Source: Nanobdellota archaeon
GTDB lineage: Archaea; Nanobdellota; Nanobdellia; Pacearchaeales; GW2011-AR1
Assembly: GCA_018821425.1 (NCBI GenBank)
Contig: JAHJMH010000002.1
Location: forward strand, 1-9,471
Reading direction: 5' to 3'
DNA: 9,471 nucleotides
Of this stretch, positions 1 through 4,484 are shown one piece after another. Both the position numbers and the translations under genes were made by a program. Positions within the stretch are counted from its first letter, which is position 1. Every line of letters begins with the position of its first letter. Below the pieces are notes generated by a model. It saw nothing but the letters and a program-made list of their open reading frames with translations, was not told the DNA's origin and did not search any database.

Positions 1-1
1 A

Positions 2-73
2 AAAGAAGATAAAAATATCTTCCAAGAGATAACACATTTCTTCAGAGGTTTGTTTAGTTTCCGAAGAGAGTAA
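2..73 (+). CDS. C-terminal end of an upstream gene (partial, unrecognised)
   Basis: The frame is open from the window edge to a TAA at 71-73 and gives 23 residues ending ITHFFRGLFSFRRE. The other two + frames are broken by stops within the first 33 bases. The stop is 4 nt before the ATG of the next gene, the same tight spacing as the following gene pairs, which supports a real gene end and one operon. The fragment is too short to identify. A chance open frame in A+T-rich DNA remains possible. Confidence 0.4.
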   Translation, partial: KEDKNIFQEITHFFRGLFSFRRE

Positions 74-77
74 TAAA

Positions 78-1130
78 ATGGTAACCGAAATAAAAAAACA
101 AAATTGGTTTGTAAAGCATTGGATAATCAGTATTCTTTTAGGATTTGTTGTTATGAGTTTTATTAATGGTGTTATAAATGGTATTCCTGGAGAAAATGAT
201 TCTGGAATCACAGGGAATATAGTTAATGAACAAAGTGGACAATTGCAAATGAATCTTTATACTGCTAAAGGGGGATTAGAAGAATTTCCTTCTAAGGTAA
301 GAGAAAGTATTGAGAATTCGGAGGTGTTTGATTATTGGAAGTCAACTAATAAAGAAAAGGCAAACTTTCTCTACTATAACTCTGAGGATTATCAATCTCT
401 TTTAGATATGTTGCAATCAGAGAATCTTAAAGATAAATTTGAAGAAACATGTGGGAATAAATTAACTCCAGATAGGATGATTGTTTCTGACGAAGGGGGT
501 GTAATACTTAATATTAGAGTTAGTGATGGAGAAACTATATGTGATGTTGTTTTAACAGAACCTACTGAAGAAGTTAACTCCTGCACCCCAAATTGGAATT
601 GTGATTCTTGGTTTGAATGTTCCTCTGCAGGAGTCCAGACAAGAAATTGTACTGATTCGAATAATTGTGGAACAGCCTCCGGGAGACCTTCTGAATCGCA
701 ATCGTGTGCATACCAATATAAACTAGGAGATAGGGTGGTGGTAGATGATGTTGCTTATACTATCAACAGCAAGACTGAAAATAGTCAAGTTGGAAAATCT
801 TACGTTTATGGTGATTATGAAAGCTTTATGGGAACCACTGCAGATGGAATCTTTTACATATTTGATTTAACTGTGGAAAATGTTGGAATGGAATCCAAGA
901 CATTGTGGGGAACAAATATAAAAATTTACGATTCACAGGGAAGAAGTTTCGACCATGATTCAATGGCAGAAATATATTTGGATGATTCACTCCAATATGA
1001 CCAATTACAACCTGGATTGCCTAAAAGAGGAAAGATTGTTTTTGATGTGCCTAAAGGACTTACAGGTAAGTTAGAAATCTCTAGCACCGAATTTTTTTCA
1101 GATAATAAAGAATATGTTTCTTGGGAATAA
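78..1130 (+). CDS. Membrane-anchored surface protein with thrombospondin-like module and DUF4352-like domain
   Basis: The 350-residue protein is probably displayed outside the cell on one N-terminal membrane helix (about residues 14-35, after a Lys-rich start). A helical stretch follows, with a possible disulfide pair C125/C155. Residues 169-210 form a cysteine-rich module with C169, W173, C175, W178, C181, C191, C197 and C210 in the W-x-C-x-x-W-x-x-C pattern of thrombospondin type-1 repeats. Such modules are frequent in DPANN surface proteins. Residues 214-345 resemble the beta-sandwich DUF4352 family (start YKLGDRVVV, later FDLTVENVG and a QPGLPKRGKIVFDVP stretch). ATG 78 has only a weak GAGAG upstream and follows an upstream stop by 4 nt, suggesting operon translation. 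The next gene starts 2 nt after the stop. A role in adhesion or host contact is inference; no enzyme motif is seen. Confidence 0.75.
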   Translation: MVTEIKKQNWFVKHWIISILLGFVVMSFINGVINGIPGENDSGITGNIVNEQSGQLQMNLYTAKGGLEEFPSKVRESIENSEVFDYWKSTNKEKANFLYYNSEDYQSLLDMLQSENLKDKFEETCGNKLTPDRMIVSDEGGVILNIRVSDGETICDVVLTEPTEEVNSCTPNWNCDSWFECSSAGVQTRNCTDSNNCGTASGRPSESQSCAYQYKLGDRVVVDDVAYTINSKTENSQVGKSYVYGDYESFMGTTADGIFYIFDLTVENVGMESKTLWGTNIKIYDSQGRSFDHDSMAEIYLDDSLQYDQLQPGLPKRGKIVFDVPKGLTGKLEISSTEFFSDNKEYVSWE

Positions 1131-1132
1131 AA

Positions 1133-1435
1133 ATGCCTACACAAATTCAAATTAAAAAAGGAAAATATATTATTGGAATAGGATTGTTTTTAATTACATT
1201 GGGTTTGGTTTTTAACGGATTTCTTTTAGGTTTAGGAATTATGATTATTATATTTGGGATTATATATTCAATTGCAGGAGATACTGAGATTAAATGGAAG
1301 TGTAAGAGTTGTGAGAAAAAATTTGAATCAGAAAAAATTTGTGCAAAACATGAAATTAGATGTGAACAAGAATATAAAAAAGATAAAGAAAGCTTTAAAT
1401 TAAGGGATTCGCTAAAGGAACTTTTTAAGAATTAA
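1133..1435 (+). CDS. Small two-helix membrane protein with C-terminal C2HC zinc finger
   Basis: This 100-residue protein has a hydrophobic hairpin at about 11-28 and 30-48, then a zinc-binding motif C57-x2-C60-x12-H73-x3-C77 and a Lys/Glu-rich helical tail. I chose ATG 1133, 2 nt after the previous stop; an in-frame TTG at 1121 would add four residues overlapping the upstream gene and is less likely. The next gene starts 1 nt after this stop. The short loop between helices suggests both ends face the same side. The basic tail and a reduced zinc-finger site make the cytoplasm likely. Function is unknown. Its finger has exactly the same ligand spacing as the next protein, where domain order is reversed. 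Base composition is markedly A+T-rich compared with the ribosomal and ftsZ genes. Confidence 0.75.
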   Translation: MPTQIQIKKGKYIIGIGLFLITLGLVFNGFLLGLGIMIIIFGIIYSIAGDTEIKWKCKSCEKKFESEKICAKHEIRCEQEYKKDKESFKLRDSLKELFKN

Positions 1436-1436
1436 A

Positions 1437-1739
1437 ATGCCATACAAATGTGATAAATGTGGAGAATATTTTTTTGATAAAAAAGAAGCAAAGAAGCATG
1501 AAAAGGGTTGTACTCGGGAATTAGCCGAAGTGAATAAACAAGTGTTAAAATATAAGGGAAAAATCACTTCTAATATAATTATTTTGGTTTTTGGAATTAT
1601 TATAACTTTTACAATGGTGGGTGCAATAGTCGGAATCCCTTTGATAGTTTTATCAACAATATTTATCTTCCGACATAGAAGTAGGGTGGAGAATTTGGAA
1701 ATAACAAAAGCAAGGATAGAAGATAAAATAAAAAGCTAG
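1437..1739 (+). CDS. Small membrane protein with N-terminal C2HC zinc finger
   Basis: This protein is also 100 residues long. It opens with a zinc finger, C5-x2-C8-x12-H21-x3-C25, followed by a charged linker, two adjacent hydrophobic helices (about 44-60 and 62-78) and a basic, probably helical tail. It begins 1 nt after the previous stop, so the two are almost certainly co-translated. It has the same parts as its neighbour (finger with identical spacing, two-helix hairpin, charged tail) in the opposite order. The two products may form a membrane complex or be related by duplication and domain shuffling; both ideas are inference. A run of five T directly after the TAG stop could end transcription. 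I cannot assign a family name beyond a C2H2/C2HC-type finger. Confidence 0.75.
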   Translation: MPYKCDKCGEYFFDKKEAKKHEKGCTRELAEVNKQVLKYKGKITSNIIILVFGIIITFTMVGAIVGIPLIVLSTIFIFRHRSRVENLEITKARIEDKIKS

Positions 1740-1744
1740 TTTTT
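1740..1744 (+). terminator. Oligo-T terminator after the surface/zinc-finger cluster
   Basis: Five T follow the TAG stop at 1737-1739 directly. Archaeal RNA polymerase can terminate on short U runs without a hairpin. The next gene is convergent, which fits a transcript end here. Confidence 0.45.
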
Positions 1745-1757
1745 AGGAGGTCCAAAA

Positions 1758-1831
1758 AGCCTGCAGAGGGAGTCGAACCCCCGACCTATTGCTTACGAAG
1801 CAATCGCTCTAACCAACTGAGCTATGCAGGC
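1758..1831 (-). tRNA. tRNA-Thr, anticodon CGU
   Basis: Read on the minus strand, the full cloverleaf forms. The acceptor GCCTGCA (from 1831) pairs perfectly with TGCAGGC, and the D stem is GCTC/GAGC. The anticodon stem ATTGC/GCAAT closes loop TTCGTAA, with anticodon CGT at 1797-1795. The T arm is GGGGG-TTCGACT-CCCTC with one G-U pair. The anticodon reads ACG, threonine. The discriminator (1758) is U and no CCA is encoded, as usual in archaea. No intron is seen. A T5 run immediately 3' (complement of 1754-1758, including the discriminator) can act as terminator. The TATA element lies 27-28 bp before the mature 5' end, so the primary transcript may have little or no leader. Confidence 0.97.
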
Positions 1832-1854
1832 ACAAACTCAAACAGAAATCTCTG

Positions 1855-1862
1855 TATTTATT
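1855..1862 (-). promoter_or_regulatory. TATA box of tRNA-Thr
   Basis: On the minus strand this reads AATAAATA, preceded by a purine-rich GGAAAG that could act as BRE. Its centre (1858.5) is 27.5 bp from the first tRNA base, which places initiation at or 1-3 nt before the mature 5' end. Confidence 0.55.
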
Positions 1863-1870
1863 CTTTCCGA

Positions 1871-2014
1871 TTACTTATTCGTTATCATCCATCCAACTCC
1901 GAAAATTATTCCGAGTATCGCAAAATAAACCCACACATTCGAATCGCTCGGAGCGAATAGTATCGCGATGAGAAACGAAGCGGATAAAACTCCCAAAATT
2001 GTTTTCTTTTCCAT
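1871..2014 (-). CDS. 47-residue two-helix membrane protein (unrecognised)
   Basis: A short minus-strand frame runs from ATG 2014-2012 to TAA 1873-1871. The product starts MEKKTILGVLSASF and ends GVGWMITNK. Two hydrophobic helices (about 5-21 and 27-45) are joined by a short polar turn, APSDSN. Lys residues at both ends suggest a hairpin with both termini in the cytoplasm. A good TATA box centred 25.5 bp upstream of the ATG argues for a leaderless message and for a real gene; there is no SD. It ends 40 nt before the tRNA on the same strand. I recognise no family. Small membrane hairpins of this type are common and poorly annotated in archaea. Confidence 0.65.
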   Translation of the reverse strand: MEKKTILGVLSASFLIAILFAPSDSNVWVYFAILGIIFGVGWMITNK

Positions 2015-2034
2015 TATGAGGTTACACTTTCCAC

Positions 2035-2044
2035 TTTTATAAAA
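2035..2044. promoter_or_regulatory. Palindromic TATA box TTTTATAAAA
   Basis: The element is its own reverse complement. Leftward, its centre (2039.5) is 25.5 bp from the ATG of the 47-residue protein and the upstream bases CTAAAAT give a passable BRE, so minus-strand use is well supported. Rightward it is 22-27 bp before the first stem of the G+C-rich block at 2062, but no good BRE is seen for that direction. Confidence 0.6.
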
Positions 2045-2058
2045 TTTTAGAACTTTCT

Positions 2059-2131
2059 CAAAAGGAGGGGTTACTGTACGTACCCGCCGGCGTTCGAGGC
2101 GTTTGGTGCTCCTTGCTTCTAAGTAAGAAGC
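2059..2131. other. G+C-rich foldable block, possible structured non-coding RNA
   Basis: The core (2064-2114) is about 60% G+C in an otherwise A+T-rich region and has no convincing reading frame. Read on +, AAGGAG (2062-2067) pairs with CTCCTT (2109-2114). Inside this, GGGT-AC (2068-2074, one bulged T) pairs with GTACCC (2080-2085), and CGCC (2085-2088) can pair with GGCG (2098-2101). GCTTCT (2115-2120) pairs with AGAAGC (2126-2131). Together these suggest a three-way junction plus a stacked hairpin. The block also holds the palindromes GTACGTAC and CGCCGGCG. Strand is undecided, as the stems form on either. It could be a small RNA, a binding site or a mobile-repeat remnant; no known RNA family is recognised. 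Confidence 0.4.
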
Positions 2132-2138
2132 TCTTCAG

Positions 2139-2152
2139 ATTAAAAATAATAA
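2139..2152 (-). terminator. U-rich terminator of the L1-L10-L12 operon
   Basis: On the minus strand TTATTATTTTTAAT begins four bases after the L12 stop. U-rich tracts just past the last gene are the standard archaeal transcription-termination signal. Confidence 0.6.
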
Positions 2153-2155
2153 TGT

Positions 2156-2446
2156 TTATCCGAAGAGCGCGCTAAGACCTTCTGCTGCTGCTTCTTTCTT
2201 TTCTTCTGGCTCTGCTTTCTTCTCTACTGCACTTGGACTTGCTGCTGGAGCCGCTGAAACAAGACTTGCGTTCTCAAGTTCTTTCTCTATGTCCACGCCT
2301 TTAAGACTTGCGACAAGTGACTTGACTTTCACTTCTTCTTCAGAACTGAACTCTGCACCGGCGGCAGTAACAACTTTCTTCAAGTTCTCTTCATTCACTT
2401 CTTTCCCAAGTTTGTGAAGCAAAAGCGCTGCGTATATATTTTCCAT
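2156..2446 (-). CDS. rpl12: Large-subunit ribosomal protein P1 (archaeal L12)
   Basis: This 96-residue stalk protein recruits translation GTPases to the ribosome. Residues 1-58 are the helical dimerisation/P0-binding domain, opening [14 protein letters not shown] as in archaeal P1. An Ala/Pro/Ser-rich hinge (about 64-73), a charged Glu/Lys segment (74-88) and the hydrophobic factor-binding tail GLSALFG follow. Length is near the usual 100-110. The ATG overlaps the P0 stop as TAATG, and a strong SD (GAGGAGG, 2460-2454) lies 7 nt upstream inside the P0 coding end. Its own SD may let it be made in excess over P0, since several P1 dimers bind each P0. It is the last gene of the operon and a U-rich terminator follows. 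Confidence 0.95.
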   Translation of the reverse strand: MENIYAALLLHKLGKEVNEENLKKVVTAAGAEFSSEEEVKVKSLVASLKGVDIEKELENASLVSAAPAASPSAVEKKAEPEEKKEAAAEGLSALFG

Positions 2447-3348
2447 TATTTTTCCTCCTCGGATTTAGTTTGATTATTTTCAGTTTTTTCTTCAACAGGT
2501 TCGCTCTTTGGTCCTTCCTTTACATCTTCAGTCGATTCTTCTTTAACTTCTTCTTTATTTTCCGGCTCCGCAGATTTTTTCGCGAACTTTTCAAGCGCCT
2601 TTTCATTTGCAGCGGCTTTGACAAGCAAGAACTTTATTGTATCTTCGTTCGCATACGCGATAGCAACGGCAAAAGGCAAAGCCTTTCCGAACGCTTGTTT
2701 TAATTCTTCTAATGTTTTTTCTCTATCTATTTTTATGTCAAGATATATTTTTCCGGTTTCAGCGTCAAATGCCGCAACAGGAATGAATCCTATTGAAAAC
2801 GGTTTGATGTTAAGCTTGTTCATAACATCGGCGGCGGCAGAAGAGATTTTCTCTCCCTTTTTTACAATTGTTTTTTCCGCCTTTATTGAAATTTTACCTT
2901 TGTCTATTTGAATTTGAATACCGACTGCCCCAAGCTCACTTATCGCAGGTCCTGGCAAAAGTTCTGTTGGCCCTGGCTGAACAACGATATCCTCTGGAGC
3001 TTCTTGTCCCGCCTTTGCTCCGACGGAAGTTTTCTTATTTAAAAGTTCCGCGGAAATATCAAATGCATCATCATCAGAAAAAAGAACAGCCATGCTATCC
3101 CCCACATGCGCCTGAAGTTTTCTCATACCTTCATTATCTTGAGATTTAAGTGCCCGAGATATTGTACTTTTCTTCGGGACTTTAACAACAGCCTTCCCCC
3201 TAAATTTTTTGACTATCTCTTGATATTGTGAAGCAGGAATCCCTTTAATTGAAACCAACAGAACCGTCTTCTTGCTCTTAGCAAGCTCCGCCAACTCTGC
3301 AACATTTTTCTTTTTCTGTTCGGATACGTGTGCTTTTTGCTGTGCCAT
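2446..3348 (-). CDS. rplP0: Large-subunit ribosomal protein P0 (archaeal L10), acidic stalk base
   Basis: The 300-residue base of the ribosomal stalk binds 23S rRNA together with L11 and carries P1 dimers. Residues 1-105 form the rRNA-binding L10 domain ([31 protein letters not shown]). Residues 110-180 are the archaeal/eukaryotic inserted domain, with the conserved [15 protein letters not shown] stretch. Residues 210-255 form the helical spine that binds P1. From 258 the protein is a Glu/Lys-rich tail ending KSEEEK. The hydrophobic factor-binding end normally shared by archaeal P0 and P1 (here GLSALFG in P1) is absent. The ATG is 1 nt after the L1 stop with no clear SD, suggesting translational coupling to L1. 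The stop overlaps the next ATG (TAATG). Confidence 0.95.
   Translation of the reverse strand: MAQQKAHVSEQKKKNVAELAELAKSKKTVLLVSIKGIPASQYQEIVKKFRGKAVVKVPKKSTISRALKSQDNEGMRKLQAHVGDSMAVLFSDDDAFDISAELLNKKTSVGAKAGQEAPEDIVVQPGPTELLPGPAISELGAVGIQIQIDKGKISIKAEKTIVKKGEKISSAAADVMNKLNIKPFSIGFIPVAAFDAETGKIYLDIKIDREKTLEELKQAFGKALPFAVAIAYANEDTIKFLLVKAAANEKALEKFAKKSAEPENKEEVKEESTEDVKEGPKSEPVEEKTENNQTKSEEEK
2454..2460 (-). promoter_or_regulatory. Shine-Dalgarno site of rpl12 inside rplP0
   Basis: GAGGAGG on the minus strand lies 7 nt before the rpl12 ATG. The same bases encode Glu-Glu at the end of the P0 protein, so codons and ribosome binding site overlap. Confidence 0.8.
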
Positions 3349-3349
3349 C

Positions 3350-3979
3350 TTATAATTTGCTTGAATCTATTTTCTGCGGTTTAGTCATGGTGAATTTTAT
3401 TTCAACACTTTTCAAATTTTCTTTTTCTCTTGGGAGATTTTTTAGTATCTCACCGTATACGGTCAGAATGTTTTCAATTATCTCTTCGTCTTTCATACTC
3501 TGTTTTCCGACGGCAAGTTTTATGCTACTTTCTTTTATCTTTATTTTTATGCTACCACTTATTTTTTTCTTGAGCTTTTCAATTTCTTCTTTGCTTACTT
3601 GAGATAAAATTCCAAGCTGTGGCGAGGGCATTTTCCCTGCTGGTCCCAAAACACGGCCGAAAGTTGTTGCAACCTTCGGCATAAGGCTCGCTTCCGCAAT
3701 AAAGAAATCATATTTCTTCACAAGTTTCTTAAGGGCAGTTTTATCAGAATAATTCTTGAATTTTTCCAGCGTGATAGTTTCAACGTCTTTGTTAGCAGTT
3801 TCAAAGAAAGCGCAAATTTTCTTTTCTTTAATTTTAAATGGAACATTAATTATAAGATTCACTTGGCTCTTCTTCACGTCAAACTTTTTCAGATTTACAA
3901 TTAAATCAACAGTTTGGTCGAACTTTCTTTCTTTATCTTTTCGCAGCTCGGTCAGAGCTTTAAGCAATTCTGTTTTCAT
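3350..3979 (-). CDS. rpl1: Large-subunit ribosomal protein L1
   Basis: The 209-residue protein binds helices H76-78 of 23S rRNA at the E-site stalk and helps release deacylated tRNA. Family landmarks are KFDQTVDLIVNLKKFDV (20-35), YDFFIAEASLMP (90-101) and the RNA-binding loop LGPAGKMPSP (111-120). I chose ATG 3979. It starts the conserved part, has a perfect GGAGGT SD 6 nt upstream, and gives the expected archaeal length near 210-220. The frame continues upstream to a TTG at 4057, but that would begin before the predicted transcription start and adds 26 non-conserved residues. It is first in the operon. L1 represses its own operon by binding its mRNA in methanogens, and the long leader here fits such control, though I cannot point to a certain operator. 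Confidence 0.95.
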   Translation of the reverse strand: MKTELLKALTELRKDKERKFDQTVDLIVNLKKFDVKKSQVNLIINVPFKIKEKKICAFFETANKDVETITLEKFKNYSDKTALKKLVKKYDFFIAEASLMPKVATTFGRVLGPAGKMPSPQLGILSQVSKEEIEKLKKKISGSIKIKIKESSIKLAVGKQSMKDEEIIENILTVYGEILKNLPREKENLKSVEIKFTMTKPQKIDSSKL

Positions 3980-4047
3980 CTTAATACCTCCAACTTTACA
4001 CATCAAAAACACAGAACAAAGTGCTTTGACGAAGTTGTTCAATCGGT
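3980..4047 (-). promoter_or_regulatory. L1 operon leader with two competing hairpins
   Basis: The region runs from the predicted start (about 25 bp past the TATA centre) to the L1 ATG. Two inverted repeats share bases. GAACAA (4040-4035) pairs with TTGTTC (4019-4014). Alternatively CAACTT (4037-4032) pairs with AAGTTG (3996-3991), which abuts the SD. Both cannot form at once. The octamer GTTGGAGG occurs twice, at 4058-4051 and at the SD, 3994-3987. Autogenous control by L1 is known in archaea; its use here is inference. Confidence 0.45.
3986..3991 (-). promoter_or_regulatory. Shine-Dalgarno site of rpl1
   Basis: GGAGGT on the minus strand, 6 nt before ATG 3979, decides the L1 start. It directly follows an arm (AAGTTG, 3996-3991, sharing one G) that can pair with CAACTT (4037-4032) in the leader. 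Confidence 0.85.
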
Positions 4048-4067
4048 ACTCCTCCAACAGAAAGTTG

Positions 4068-4077
4068 CTTTATAAAG
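4068..4077 (-). promoter_or_regulatory. TATA box of the L1-L10-L12 operon
   Basis: CTTTATAAAG, a palindrome, lies with its centre 93.5 bp before the L1 ATG. This predicts transcription from about 4047 and a leader of about 68 nt, unlike the leaderless genes around it. Confidence 0.65.
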
Positions 4078-4096
4078 TTTTTTGAATACAACAATT

Positions 4097-4104
4097 TTTA
4101 TAAA
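4097..4104 (+). promoter_or_regulatory. TATA box of the CARF-like gene
   Basis: TTTATAAA is centred 25.5 bp before ATG 4126, placing initiation at the start codon. It lies back-to-back with the L1 operon promoter, about 28 bp away. Confidence 0.65.
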
Positions 4105-4125
4105 CAAATCTTGACACTCTTGAAC

Positions 4126-4476
4126 ATGGAATTAGTGGCTTTGCTTTCAAAAGATGAAGAGACCTGGGGACAAGTCTCGGGTTTGATTAAGCACGGCGAC
4201 TGGGAAAGCGTTATAATTCTCGGAGAAAGCGGCGCAAAAAAGTTCACCGCCGAAAAACCATTTGAATTTATTGAAGTTAATCTTGAAAAAAAATTAAGAG
4301 ACCTGAAAGACGAATTCATGAAAAAGCTGAGAGGAAAAACAAACGGAACCGAAGTTGCATTAAGCATTGCGTCCGGCGACGGAAAAGAACACATGGCGCT
4401 AATCTCTGCATTAATCAATCTCCCCGTCGGAATAAGATTCGCCGCGCTGACAAAAGATGGTGTTATTGACCTTTAA
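4126..4476 (+). CDS. Small CARF-like Rossmann-fold protein of unknown role
   Basis: The 116-residue protein looks like one alpha/beta domain. It has an opening strand (MELVALLS), a helix, a second strand (SVIILGES), a charged helical middle (about 50-72), then strand TEVALSIAS running into the loop GDGKEHMAL (84-92) and helix ISALINL, and last strands GIRFAAL and GVIDL. This order, with a Gly-rich turn after a strand and a Met-Ala helix, resembles CARF/Csa3-type nucleotide-binding domains (where the loop often reads TGGTKxMA). The match is by eye only and moderate. There is no HEPN, HTH or nuclease part and no CRISPR nearby. ATG 4126 was chosen over TTG 4111 because the TATA centre lies 25.5 bp upstream, giving a leaderless message. 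It is divergent from the L1 operon and convergent with the protease gene (8-nt gap). Confidence 0.6.
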   Translation: MELVALLSKDEETWGQVSGLIKHGDWESVIILGESGAKKFTAEKPFEFIEVNLEKKLRDLKDEFMKKLRGKTNGTEVALSIASGDGKEHMALISALINLPVGIRFAALTKDGVIDL

Positions 4477-4484
4477 TTCTCACT

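Noticed and set aside
1121..1132. TTG start for the first zinc-finger protein
   Set aside because: ATG 1133 follows the upstream stop by 2 nt, while the TTG start overlaps the preceding gene and adds only four residues.
2059..2131. tRNA or degenerate tRNA in the G+C-rich block
   Set aside because: GGCGTTCGAGGC looks like a T arm, but no acceptor, D or anticodon stems with proper spacing can be built.
2470..3149. Plus-strand open frames opposite rplP0
   Set aside because: They are Phe/Leu/Ser-rich complements of a Lys/Glu/Ala-rich gene; no supporting signals.
3980..4057. N-terminal extension of L1 starting at TTG 4057
   Set aside because: It begins upstream of the predicted transcription start, is not L1-like, and ATG 3979 has a perfect SD and the right length.
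4126..4476. CRISPR-linked CARF effector (Csm6/Csx1)
   Set aside because: There is no HEPN or other effector domain and no repeat array or cas gene in the window; only a CARF-like fold is suggested.
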